Source: DAOPZC01 sp035353175 (GTDB lineage: Bacteria > Verrucomicrobiota > Kiritimatiellia > RFP12 > UBA1067). Taken from it: DNA of 49,479 bases. The notes under the pieces are model-generated. The model had not been told where the DNA came from, searched no databases, and worked only from the letters and a program-made list of their open reading frames with translations. Positions 7,715 through 15,197 of this stretch are shown piece after piece. The position numbers and the translations under genes are program-made. The DNA lies in contig DAOPZC010000036.1 of the NCBI GenBank assembly GCA_035353175.1, positions 1 through 49,479 on the forward strand, read 5' to 3'. Position 1 is the stretch's first letter. Every line of letters starts with the position of its first letter.

Positions 7715-7891
7715 TCAGTCCGCCTTTCTCGTTGTCGTCTTAGATCGTCTTACGAGATGGCGCAAAAAAAAGCGGATCTGTCCGGAGCGCGTGCGCCCCT
7801 CAGCCTTAGCGCGGCGGTCGACCTCCTCCAGAAGCGCCTTCGGGAAGACCAGACTGATCCGTTCAACGAAACCCGTATTATCGCTTTTCAT
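7715..7891 (-). CDS. Ribbon-helix-helix (CopG/Arc-like) regulator, 58 aa
   Basis: I start at ATG 7891 (MKSDNTGFVERISLVFPKAL); the frame extends upstream but that part is not protein-like. The core ERISLVFPKALLEEVDRR then AKAEGRTRSGQIRFFLRHLV is the strand-helix-helix pattern of RHH regulators, which dimerise and insert the strand into the major groove. It is the first gene of the minus-strand operon and faces another RHH gene (8021). The intergenic gap holds repeats of a 13-bp motif that could be its operator. Probably an autoregulator of the element. Confidence 0.7.
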   Translation of the reverse strand: MKSDNTGFVERISLVFPKALLEEVDRRAKAEGRTRSGQIRFFLRHLVRRSKTTTRKAD

Positions 7892-7902
7892 GAGGGGAAA
7901 CC

Positions 7903-7980
7903 GTAACACGACGTGAGACGATGAGCAACAACAAAAAGTAAGACGACATATTTTTTTTGATGATTTAGTAACACGACGTG
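7903..7980. promoter_or_regulatory. Candidate operator: direct repeats between divergent RHH genes
   Basis: GTAACACGACGTG occurs exactly twice, at 7903-7915 and 7968-7980, and a related GTAAGACGACAT is at 7938-7949. Spacing between copies is 35 and 30 bp, roughly three helical turns. An AT-rich tract (7949-7967) lies between copies. Position between two divergent ribbon-helix-helix genes suggests an operator; this is inference. Confidence 0.5.
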
Positions 7981-7992
7981 CGAGCAAAGTGT

Positions 7993-7998
7993 TATAAT
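7993..7998 (+). promoter_or_regulatory. -10 box of the plus-strand RHH gene
   Basis: A consensus TATAAT sits 22 bp before the ATG at 8021, with no clear -35. The second operator-like repeat (7968-7980) covers the -35 region, as expected for a repressed promoter. Confidence 0.5.
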
Positions 7999-8020
7999 TC
8001 GCGTACTGAAAGGAACTCCC

Positions 8021-8257
8021 ATGAAAACGACCACAGCGCAGAAAAAACGGCAGAGGGCGGAGGACAGCACGACGGTTACGATCTCGCTCAAGAAAGAGCT
8101 GCTCGCGCAGATCGAGGCGGCGGCCAAGGCCGAGAACCGTTCCCGTTCCAACTACATCATCACGCACATGATGAAGGCAGTAGCCAAAACGGCCGTAGCC
8201 GGACACACCGACTGCCCCGCTTCGGGGTGCGGTAAAAGAGACGCGAAAGCCTCGTAA
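8021..8257 (+). CDS. Ribbon-helix-helix DNA-binding protein, 78 aa
   Basis: ATG at 8021 with AAAGGAA upstream. After a basic leader (MKTTTAQKKRQRAED), residues ~18-52 are an RHH core: TVTISLKKELLAQIEAAAK, then RSRSNYIITHMMKAV. The tail (CPASGCGKRDAKAS) has two Cys. Divergent from the RHH-led operon, with shared regulatory DNA between them; two opposing small repressors are a common control module in integrative elements. After the stop, the -1 frame stays open for 42 codons (8236-8361) and encodes a Cys-rich segment, treated separately. Confidence 0.72.
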   Translation: MKTTTAQKKRQRAEDSTTVTISLKKELLAQIEAAAKAENRSRSNYIITHMMKAVAKTAVAGHTDCPASGCGKRDAKAS

Positions 8258-8420
8258 AGCCCTATGAAGGCTGGCACGAGGTCTGCTGCCTCAACGGAAA
8301 GCCATGTCCAAACCACTGCATATATTGCCCAGGGGAACAAGGCATCTGCGACCGCTGCTCATAGGGTCGGTTGCTTGGTCGCATTTTGCCGATGCAGACC
8401 GTGCCAAAAGCGCCCCAAAA

Positions 8421-8440
8421 GGTATGGCAAAGGTATGGTA
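8421..8440 (+). repeat. Direct repeats GGTATGG, possible integrase arm sites
   Basis: GGTATGG occurs at 8421 and 8432 (11 bp apart, one helical turn), and a further GGTATGGCAAGGTA at 8626-8639 lies beyond the tRNA fragment. Short direct repeats a turn apart beside a tRNA-type core are what tyrosine-recombinase arm sites look like; no integrase gene is in the window to test this. Confidence 0.35.
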
Positions 8441-8479
8441 AATAGGCTTCGGCGATATGGGCGGATGGTCAAAAAGCAT

Positions 8480-8521
8480 CTGTTTTGGGACAGAAAACAG
8501 GCAAAAACGCTCTATTTTTGC
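8480..8521. repeat. Two abutting perfect hairpins beside the tRNA remnant
   Basis: 8480-8500 is CTGTTTT / loop GGGACAG / AAAACAG, and 8501-8521 is GCAAAAA / loop CGCTCTA / TTTTTGC. Each has a 7-bp perfect stem and a 7-nt loop, with no base between them. They end 19 bp before the T-arm of the tRNA fragment. Confidence 0.7.
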
Positions 8522-8539
8522 GTAAGTTGTTCTCCTGTA

Positions 8540-8567
8540 ACGGGTTCGAATCCCGTCCACCCCGCCA
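8540..8567 (+). other. tRNA 3' fragment: attachment-site remnant
   Basis: T-stem ACGGG (8540-8544), T-loop TTCGAAT, paired strand CCCGT, acceptor 3' strand CCACCCC, discriminator G and encoded CCA. The matching 5' acceptor strand (GGGGTGG expected) and the D and anticodon arms are absent upstream, so this is not a functional tRNA. A 3' tRNA piece at one end is the usual scar of an element integrated in a tRNA gene. The intact tRNA would be at the other end, left of the window. Amino-acid identity cannot be told. Confidence 0.75.
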
Positions 8568-8581
8568 TTCGATTTAGTGCG

Positions 8582-8619
8582 AAAACCGTGAATTCCAAAA
8601 GGGTTCACGGTTTTTTCTT
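8582..8619 (+). terminator. Terminator after the tRNA fragment
   Basis: AAAACCGTGAA (8582-8592) pairs perfectly with TTCACGGTTTT (8604-8614); 11-nt loop and a T-rich tail. Probably the original terminator of the tRNA transcript. Confidence 0.8.
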
Positions 8620-8640
8620 TTTCCAGGTATGGCAAGGTAG

Positions 8641-8850
8641 GCGTACCCCGCCTGACACAACACCCCGCATGGGTCTCGCCGTATATCTTGGGCGAGTCGC
8701 TGTTCACCTCGGTGGTCAGAGCCAGGTCGCCGAACGTGCGGAACTGCACGAACGTCCCCGAATTCGGGGCCAGCGTGGCGTTGGCGTCCAGGCCGCGGTG
8801 GGGGTGGATTGCCGCCGACAGCATGGCGTTGACCGAAGCTGCCGCAGGGC
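8641..8850 (-). pseudogene. Coding-like gene fragment, family unknown
   Basis: On the minus strand about 60 codons (AAASVNAMLSAAIHPHRG ... LALTTEVNSDSPKIYGETHAG) have third positions almost all G or C, like real genes here, but there is no proper upstream start and the frame decays into the tRNA terminator. It looks like the remnant of a gene cut when the element, or an earlier one, integrated. I cannot name the family. Confidence 0.33.
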
Positions 8851-8907
8851 TCTATAATCAGCCCCGTAACGGTATTCCTGTTCTCCTAAAATGTGGCGGC
8901 CTTCTTT

Positions 8908-9684
8908 ATGCGTGAATGTTTCGATGTGATGGTTCTGGCTGTGCTTCAGGGCATCGCCGAGTTTCTCCCGATCAGCAGTTCCGGCCATCTGGTGATCGCG
9001 CAGAGTCTGCTCAAAATCAACAATCCGGGCGTCCGGCTGGAAGTGGTGCTGCACCTGGGTACGATGGTGTCGATCATGGTGTACTACCGCGCCACCCTGA
9101 CGGCGCTGGCGCGGGGGCTATTGCGGTTGGATCGGAGAAGCTTGGCGACGGCTGGCCATATCGTGCTCTCCGCGGTTCCCGCGGTTTTCTTCTATTCCCT
9201 CTGCAAAGACAAGGTGGACGCGTTTTTCGAAGATCCGACGGCCATTGGCGGTTTTCTGATATTCACCGGCGTGATCCTCTGCGCGTTGCGCTGGATGAAG
9301 TGCGGGGCGGAGGCCGTGACGGCGCCGCGTGCGATGCTGGTGGGCCTGGCGCAGGCCTTGGCCATATTGCCGGGCATCAGCCGGTCCGGCATGACGATCG
9401 CGGCGGGCCGGATGGCCGGAATCGCGCCGGACAAGGCGGCGGAGTTCTCCTTCCTGATGAGCTTGCCGCTGTTGGCGGGAGCGGAGCTTCTGGACGCGTT
9501 CGGGGTGTCGTCGGCCGACGTCTGCCCGCTGCCCGGCTGGCTGTTGCTGTCGGGGGCGGCCGTGTCGGCCGTGATCGGTTTTTTCGCGCTGGCCCTGCTG
9601 GTCAGGACGCTACGGGGCGGCCGCTTCTGGCTGTTCGGGGTCTACTGCTTTCTGGCGGGACTTTTCACGCTGGCGTTTGTCTGA
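8908..9684 (+). CDS. uppP: Undecaprenyl-diphosphatase (BacA/UppP family)
   Basis: 258 aa. I choose ATG 8908 (MRECFDVMVLAVLQG) since it puts 13 residues before the first motif, as in the family; a GTG at 8893 is possible and neither has a clear ribosome site. The enzyme removes a phosphate from undecaprenyl diphosphate to recycle the lipid carrier for peptidoglycan and surface polysaccharide, and acts in the inner membrane. Both signature motifs are present: EFLPISSSGHL (about 18-28) and PGISRSGMTI (about 155-164). Several hydrophobic segments follow (LSLPLLAGAELL, WLLLSGAAVSAVIGFFALALL). First intact chromosomal gene after the mobile element. Confidence 0.93.
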   Translation: MRECFDVMVLAVLQGIAEFLPISSSGHLVIAQSLLKINNPGVRLEVVLHLGTMVSIMVYYRATLTALARGLLRLDRRSLATAGHIVLSAVPAVFFYSLCKDKVDAFFEDPTAIGGFLIFTGVILCALRWMKCGAEAVTAPRAMLVGLAQALAILPGISRSGMTIAAGRMAGIAPDKAAEFSFLMSLPLLAGAELLDAFGVSSADVCPLPGWLLLSGAAVSAVIGFFALALLVRTLRGGRFWLFGVYCFLAGLFTLAFV

Positions 9685-9789
9685 ACAAGGCAACGATGAA
9701 AAACGAACGGGGTGTCGGTGGTCAAGGGTTGACAAAGCGGGCCGTATAAGGAAACATGATTTTCATTTAATGAGCAAAGGAAGCTGCCG

Positions 9790-11082
9790 ATGAGTGATCG
9801 AGAAGTGTCTTTTCTGAAACAGAACGGGTTGGATGTCGCGGGGATCGACCGTGAGGCGTTGCTGAAGGCGTTCGAGGAGGAGATGAGCGCCGGACTGGCG
9901 GGCACGCCGTCGTCGCTGATGATGATCCCGTCTTTCATCTCCATCGACAAGCCGGTCAAGACGGACACCCCTGTCGTGGTTCTGGATGCGGGCGGCACGA
10001 ACCTGCGCGCGGCGGTCGTGAGGATCAATGCGGCGGGCGCGGCCGAGATCGGCGCGTTTTTCAAGCGGCCGATGCCCGGCACGCAGGGCGAGGTGAGCGA
10101 AGACGGCTTCTACGATGCATTCGCTGACTTCCTGATGCCGGTCATCGCCGAGTCGGAGTCGATCGGGTTCTGCTTCTCCTACCCCGCCGAGATCATGCCG
10201 GACTGCGACGCGAAGCTGCTGCGCTGGAGCAAGCAGATCCAGGTGCCGTCGGTGGTCGGCACGATGATCGGGTCGGGACTGCTCAAACATCTCGCGCAGC
10301 GCGGCTACAAGCGCCGCGTGGTGATACTGAACGACACGGTGGCGACGCTGCTGGCAGGCAAGAGCGTGGGTGTGGCTCGCGACTATTCGGCCTACGTGGG
10401 ATTCATTCTGGGCACCGGCACCAACACGGCTTACGTGGAACGCAACTCCCGCATCACCAAGCGCAGCGATTTGGACAAGAGCGGCGCCATGGCCATCAAT
10501 GTCGAGTCCGGCGCGTTCCGTCGCGTGGCGCAGTCGCGCTTTGACAAGCTCATGGATGCGGCCACCAACGACTGTGGCCACTATACGTTTGAAAAGATGA
10601 TTTCCGGCGCGTACCTCGGCTGGCTGGGCTTCGTCGTGCTGGGAGAAGCGGCCAAGGCCGGCTTTTTCTCGCCTTTGGCGGCGGCCCGAATCGCCTCGTG
10701 GAAGACGGTCACGAATAAAGATCTCGACGATTTCTGCGGGGCGGCGCCGGCGGCGGACAACCCCTTCCTCGACGCGGCGTTCACCGAGGCCGACCGGGCC
10801 GCGGTCGTCCAGCTCTGCACCCCGGTTTACGAGCGCGCCGCCGTGCTCACGGCGGTGAACATCGCCTCGGCAATCATCAAGACCGGCGAGGGCCAGAACC
10901 CGGACCGCCCGGTGTGCGTCAACGTGGACGGTTCCACGTACCATCGTACGCGGACGGCGCAGTTCCGCAATCTGGTGCAGCAGGAGCTGAAAGCGCTGCT
11001 CGCGCCCCGCGGCCTCGCGTATGAGCTGATCCGCGTCGACGAGTCGCCGGTGATCGGCGCGGCCGTTGCGGGGCTGATGTGA
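9790..11082 (+). CDS. Hexokinase (eukaryote-type family)
   Basis: 430 aa; ATG at 9790 with AAAGGA 8 bp upstream. Phosphorylates hexoses with ATP in the cytoplasm. The N-lobe has the phosphate-1 motif LDAGGTNLRAA (about 66), the sugar and catalytic loop LNDTVATLLAG with the Asp base (about 180), and the phosphate-2 motif GTGTNTAYVE (about 209). The overall layout is that of the eukaryotic hexokinase family rather than ROK or bacterial glucokinase, a version seen in Bacteroidetes and PVC bacteria. A TTGACA at 9729 in the gap may be part of its promoter. Sugar preference cannot be told. Confidence 0.9.
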   Translation: MSDREVSFLKQNGLDVAGIDREALLKAFEEEMSAGLAGTPSSLMMIPSFISIDKPVKTDTPVVVLDAGGTNLRAAVVRINAAGAAEIGAFFKRPMPGTQGEVSEDGFYDAFADFLMPVIAESESIGFCFSYPAEIMPDCDAKLLRWSKQIQVPSVVGTMIGSGLLKHLAQRGYKRRVVILNDTVATLLAGKSVGVARDYSAYVGFILGTGTNTAYVERNSRITKRSDLDKSGAMAINVESGAFRRVAQSRFDKLMDAATNDCGHYTFEKMISGAYLGWLGFVVLGEAAKAGFFSPLAAARIASWKTVTNKDLDDFCGAAPAADNPFLDAAFTEADRAAVVQLCTPVYERAAVLTAVNIASAIIKTGEGQNPDRPVCVNVDGSTYHRTRTAQFRNLVQQELKALLAPRGLAYELIRVDESPVIGAAVAGLM

Positions 11083-11111
11083 ATCGGGGGGAACCGGAAA
11101 GAGGAGTCGGT

Positions 11112-12500
11112 ATGAGCAGGTTTGGGTATGGCCGTTGGCTCAGGCCTGTGTCGGCGGGGGTGCTGTCGTCATGGGCTCTGACGTGGGCCATGGCGCAGCA
11201 GGACGGGTCGGACTTGGGCGCGTGTTTCCAGGATCCGGCGAAGTGGGCCCTGAGCGCGGAGGCCTTCATGGGCGAGTTCCAAAGCCTCGGGTTCCGCTTC
11301 GTGGACGGGAAGCAGACGGCCATGTCGAACCAGAAGGCGCTTCTGCGTTTTCTGGGGCTGGAAGTTTTTGAGGCGCGCGTGTACTTCGACCCGGGCGCGG
11401 TGCGGCGGGTTGAGCTTTCGCTGTACAACAAAGGCGATGCGGGTGCGAAGGACCGGGAAGCCTTTGAGGCGCTCGCGGAAGCGGCCAAGGCCAAGATCGT
11501 CGAGTTCGCTCAGGAGCCGGGCATGACGGGCAAGACGTCGAACGACCGTGCGAATTACTTCGTCCGTCGCCACCAGTGGACCAAGAAATCGCCCGGCGTT
11601 CAAATGGAGTGGGCGTATGTCGAGCCGCACCGGTCGGGCGGAAAGAGCGTGGACTACAGCGCCGAATTCATCAGGGTGTTGCTGGTGCCGCTCAAATCGG
11701 CCAACCGCGGCATGACCGCCTTGACCGGCGGCATGGCCGCCTCGCGCCCGAAAAACGCGCGGACCGTGAAGGAGAACGTGACGCGCAACCCCGCCGGCGA
11801 CGTGTGGGTCGACAACGTGCCGATGGTCGACCAGGGCCAGAAGGGGTATTGCGCGGCCGCGGCTTCCGAGCGCGTGCTACGCTACTACGGGCTGGAAGTC
11901 GACCAGCATCAGATTGCCCAGCTCGCGGATACGGCGGCCGAGGACGGCACGACGCTGGACGGCATGACGAAGGCCGTTTCCAAGATCGGGCGCCAGTTCC
12001 AGCTGGACAAGAAAGAGCTGATCTCGTCGGAATCGGACGGGAATTTCGAGAAGAGCGAACACGCCAAGTTGATCGAACAGTATAACGCGGCTGCCAAGAG
12101 GAAAAAGGTGGCGGGGATCGACTGGCAGGAGTATACGACCGACCACATGGTCGACCTTCAGGCGATATGGAAGGCGATGGATCCCGAAATTCTGCTGAGC
12201 GCGCGGAGTGCTCAGAAACAGGGGCTGAGCCAGTTCGCCAAGAACATCAAGCTGTACGCCGATCAGGGCGTCCCGCTGCTGTGGTCTTGCCTGGTGGGCA
12301 TGTATCCCGAAGAGCCGCCGCTGGGGCAAGAGGGCGCGTTCGGCCATGTTCGGCTGATCATCGGGTACAACGAAAAAACCAAAGAAATCCTGTATTCGGA
12401 CTCATGGGGGCCGAGCCACGCGTTGAAACGGTTGCCGCAAGATCAGGCGTGGGCGATGACGAAAGGCCTTATCGTGCTGAAGCCGCGCGATGTTCGGTGA
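11112..12500 (+). CDS. Secreted C39-like cysteine peptidase family protein
   Basis: 462 aa; ATG at 11112 with GAGGAG about 8 bp upstream is preferred to an in-frame GTG overlapping the hexokinase stop. An N-terminal signal peptide is clear (basic start, AGVLSSWALTWAMAQ). A unique region (35-235) precedes a papain-like C39_2 domain: QGQKGYCAAAASERVLRYYG with the nucleophile Cys near 246, and GHVRLIIGYN with the His near 411, followed by YSDSWGPSHA. The wide Cys-His gap includes an insertion of roughly 60 residues. It probably acts in the periplasm or outside the cell; substrate unknown. Confidence 0.82.
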   Translation: MSRFGYGRWLRPVSAGVLSSWALTWAMAQQDGSDLGACFQDPAKWALSAEAFMGEFQSLGFRFVDGKQTAMSNQKALLRFLGLEVFEARVYFDPGAVRRVELSLYNKGDAGAKDREAFEALAEAAKAKIVEFAQEPGMTGKTSNDRANYFVRRHQWTKKSPGVQMEWAYVEPHRSGGKSVDYSAEFIRVLLVPLKSANRGMTALTGGMAASRPKNARTVKENVTRNPAGDVWVDNVPMVDQGQKGYCAAAASERVLRYYGLEVDQHQIAQLADTAAEDGTTLDGMTKAVSKIGRQFQLDKKELISSESDGNFEKSEHAKLIEQYNAAAKRKKVAGIDWQEYTTDHMVDLQAIWKAMDPEILLSARSAQKQGLSQFAKNIKLYADQGVPLLWSCLVGMYPEEPPLGQEGAFGHVRLIIGYNEKTKEILYSDSWGPSHALKRLPQDQAWAMTKGLIVLKPRDVR

Positions 12501-12565
12501 GCGGTTACGGATTGCAACAGAGGGGCGGAATGGCGTATTCTATCCCCTTTTTCCGGAGCAAAAGA

Positions 12566-14011
12566 ATGAGCGATAAAAAAGTGTCGATGGCCGATTTCGA
12601 GTCGTTGCTGAACGCGCAGCTGAGCACCTACCGCAAAGGGTTCAACCCCGGCGACAAGGTGCGCGGCACCGTCAGCAACATCACCAACCAATACGTGGTC
12701 CTGGACGTCAGCGCCAAGCGCGAAGGCTTGGTTCCGGTGGCGGACATGACCAACGAGGACGGCACGCTGCGCTGCAAGGTCGGCGACAGCGTCGAAGTCA
12801 TCTTCGCGGGCATGCAGAACGGCACGTTCCTCTTCTCGGGCAGCATCGGCGCCAAGCAGGTGATCGACCGCACGCTGGCCGACGCCTACGCGAAACAGAT
12901 GCCGGTCGAAGGCCTCGTCGAGAAAGAGGTCAACGGCGGCTATGAAGTGACCGTCGCTGGCAAGCGGGCCTTTTGTCCCTTCTCGCAGATCAACCTGTTC
13001 CGCCAGGAAGGCGCCGAGTACATCGGGCACAAGTTCAATTTCCTCATCACCGAGTACGGCGAGGATGACCGCGGCACGAACGTGATTGTCAGCCGCCGCA
13101 CCCTGCTGGAGAAGGAGCGCGAGGCGCAGCGCCAAGAGCTGGTCGAGGATCTGCATGTCGGCATGGTCGCGACCGGCACGGTCACGCGCATCGTGGAGTT
13201 CGGCGTGTTCGTGGATCTCGGCGGCGCCGAGGGCCTGATTCCGCTCAAGGAGATCGCCTGGGGGCGCGACGTGAAGCCCGAAGACGTGGTGAAACCCGGC
13301 GACAAGGTGGACGTGCAGATCAAGGATCTGGACTGGGACCGCAACCGCATCTCGCTCAGCCTGCGCGGCGCACAGGGCGATCCGTGGGACGACGCTGCGG
13401 CGCGTTTTCCGCAGGGGGCGACCTTCACCGGCAAAGTCACCAAGCTTGAGAAGTTCGGCGCGTTCGCGCAGATCGTCCCGGGCGTCGAGGGACTCATCCC
13501 GATCGGCAAGCTGGGTGGCGGTCGCCGCCTGATGTCCGCCCGCGAAGCGGTGACGGAGGGACAGGAGCTTCTGCTGCAGGTCGACAGCATCGATTTCGAG
13601 CGCCGCCGGTTCAGCTTGAGGCCTGTGGACGAGCGCATCAAGGCGCTCCAGCCCGGCGAGCTGACCGAGGGTGCGAAGGTCGAGGGCATCGTCGAGTCGA
13701 TCCAGCCGTTCGGCATTTTTGTGCGCCTCTCGGAAGAGAAGACAGGGCTCCTGCACATTAGCGAGACCGACACGCCCAAGGGCGGCAACCCGGCCGCCAA
13801 GCTGGAAAAGCAGTTCCCGCCGTCGAGCAAGATCGAGGTGGTGGTCAAGTCCGTTGAGGGCGACCGCATCTCGCTCACGCTTCCCGCCAAATGGGAAACG
13901 CGCGGCAGCGGCGATGCCGAGAACAACGACATCTCCTCGTGGCTCGCATCCAACAAAAACTCGGGGTCCCTCGGTTCGCTCGGCGACGCTTTCTCGAAGC
14001 TGCAGCTGTGA
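12566..14011 (+). CDS. Multi-S1-domain RNA-binding protein (ribosomal S1-like)
   Basis: 481 aa; ATG at 12566 with GGAG 8 bp upstream. The frame is open further upstream through the C39 gene, but that part is a shadow. Five S1/OB folds can be traced: 21-90 (GDKVRGTVSNITNQYVVLDV), 110-180, 195-268 (GTVTRIVEFGVFVDLGG), 280-355 (GKVTKLEKFGAFAQIVPG) and 370-445 (GIVESIQPFGIFVRL). The arrangement matches S1-type proteins that bind mRNA at the ribosome, though one domain shorter than classical six-domain S1. The C-terminal 30 residues are Ser/Gly/Asn-rich. It could be the main S1 or a paralogue; the window does not decide. Confidence 0.87.
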   Translation: MSDKKVSMADFESLLNAQLSTYRKGFNPGDKVRGTVSNITNQYVVLDVSAKREGLVPVADMTNEDGTLRCKVGDSVEVIFAGMQNGTFLFSGSIGAKQVIDRTLADAYAKQMPVEGLVEKEVNGGYEVTVAGKRAFCPFSQINLFRQEGAEYIGHKFNFLITEYGEDDRGTNVIVSRRTLLEKEREAQRQELVEDLHVGMVATGTVTRIVEFGVFVDLGGAEGLIPLKEIAWGRDVKPEDVVKPGDKVDVQIKDLDWDRNRISLSLRGAQGDPWDDAAARFPQGATFTGKVTKLEKFGAFAQIVPGVEGLIPIGKLGGGRRLMSAREAVTEGQELLLQVDSIDFERRRFSLRPVDERIKALQPGELTEGAKVEGIVESIQPFGIFVRLSEEKTGLLHISETDTPKGGNPAAKLEKQFPPSSKIEVVVKSVEGDRISLTLPAKWETRGSGDAENNDISSWLASNKNSGSLGSLGDAFSKLQL

Positions 14012-14106
14012 GCAGAGCGCCCTCTGGCGCCACGACGAACGGGACGAGACGGGTGTTTGTCGCTTTCATTTGAAGTCTGGGTAACCTCATCAGATGGAGG
14101 ACGGGC

Positions 14107-15186
14107 ATGAAAATGACTCCTGCCGTGGTCGTTTCGTTGGCGCTGGGAAGCGTGTGGCCCGCGTGGGCGGACGGGATTGCGGTCGGCTACAGCAACTGCG
14201 TGGCGGTAGCGTCGCTCAGTCAAGCCGAAGTTGCCCAGATCGCGCAACTCCGCTGGTTCTTCGCGCATGCGTCGGTCGGCCAGAACATGCGCGACGGGGT
14301 GTCTGATTTGCGCGCGTTGAACGCGACACGCTATCTGTTGCGGGTGGTCTCAGATGACGCCGCGCCTCCGGCCGTGCCCAGCAACGGCGTGGTGTACGCG
14401 TACAACCGCGGCAACCCCGGCTGGCAGGCGAAAACCTCCGATTTCACGGCGTATGTTCAGAACGGTTGGCGGTTCCCGCGAGTGAACCTCGCCGTCAACA
14501 AATTCTGCTACATCGATCAAGCCGCCGACGCGTCCGTCTATCTCAACGCCATGCGTTCGCTCGAAACCAATGATCTAAAGACCGTCTTCGTCTACATGAC
14601 AATGCCTCTTACGACATCGCAGGACAGCGAAAATTACCTGCGCTCGTTGTTCAACGCGGCCGTTCGCGCGTGGGTTGCCACGAACAACGGCGTCCTGTTC
14701 GACATCGCGGACATGGAAAGCCGCAACACGGAAGGCGTGTCCCAAACGTACGTGCACAGTGGCAGAACGTGCGAGCGTCTCTACAGCGGCTACACCACGG
14801 ATGGGGGGCATCTCAATGATGCCGGCAACGCGGGCCGCGATCTGGTGGCGAAAGGCTTTTACGCACTCGCGGCGGCGCTCTTTCGGGCTGACCGCGACGG
14901 AGATGGGGCGAGCGACGGACAGGAACTGATCGCCGGAACGTCTCCGCTTGTTCCGTCGGATTCGTTTCGGGTGAGCGGCATCGCGTTGGCCACGAACGGC
15001 CCGATGCGGTTGTCTTGGCCGAGCGCGAGCAACAGGGTTTACGCGGTTCGGCAGGCGGCCGGCCCTTCTGCTGCCTGGAGCGACCTGGTTACCAACATAT
15101 CCGCCACTCCGCCCGGCAATACGCACAGCGTGACCAACACGGAAGCTGGCGGACAGCGGTTCTACCGGCTATCTGTTCAACAGTAG
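14107..15186 (+). CDS. Secreted SGNH-hydrolase-like protein
   Basis: 359 aa; ATG at 14107 after GGAGG. Signal peptide (VVVSLALGSVWPAWADG). The core has FFAHASVGQNMRDG (about 50-63), resembling the block I Ser of SGNH/GDSL-like hydrolases that carry a HxSVG signature, and a late DGGHLNDAGNAG (about 230) that supplies the Asp-x-x-His pair. Then a calcium-binding thrombospondin-3-like stretch (DRDGDGASDGQEL) and a C-terminal beta domain with RLSWPSASNRVYAV and RFYRL, a style common in secreted PVC proteins. Likely an extracellular esterase or lipase-like enzyme; substrate unknown. Confidence 0.7.
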   Translation: MKMTPAVVVSLALGSVWPAWADGIAVGYSNCVAVASLSQAEVAQIAQLRWFFAHASVGQNMRDGVSDLRALNATRYLLRVVSDDAAPPAVPSNGVVYAYNRGNPGWQAKTSDFTAYVQNGWRFPRVNLAVNKFCYIDQAADASVYLNAMRSLETNDLKTVFVYMTMPLTTSQDSENYLRSLFNAAVRAWVATNNGVLFDIADMESRNTEGVSQTYVHSGRTCERLYSGYTTDGGHLNDAGNAGRDLVAKGFYALAAALFRADRDGDGASDGQELIAGTSPLVPSDSFRVSGIALATNGPMRLSWPSASNRVYAVRQAAGPSAAWSDLVTNISATPPGNTHSVTNTEAGGQRFYRLSVQQ

Positions 15187-15197
15187 GTTTAAGCGGA

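Larger units (their letters stand above)
8258..8907. other. 650-bp gene-poor junction of the mobile element
   Basis: No complete convincing gene is seen. It contains a Cys-rich open frame without a start (8236-8364), the GGTATGG repeats, the tandem hairpins, the tRNA fragment with its terminator, and a coding-like fragment on the minus strand (8641-8850). Longer frames through it are translations of the tRNA sequence and are not credible. Confidence 0.6.

Noticed and set aside
8480..8567. Intact tRNA gene
   Set aside because: The acceptor 5' strand, D-arm and anticodon arm cannot be found upstream of the T-arm.
8264..8857. Long frames on both strands across the tRNA fragment (for example one encoding GGVDGIRTRY on the minus strand)
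   Set aside because: This peptide is the familiar false translation of an antisense tRNA 3' end; the frames also cross a terminator.
9729..9760. Promoter for the hexokinase gene from TTGACA at 9729
   Set aside because: The -35 is perfect but no acceptable -10 lies at 16-18 bp, so it is not listed as a feature.
12443..13756. 437-codon open frame antisense to the S1-domain gene
   Set aside because: No family likeness; the sense gene is well supported.
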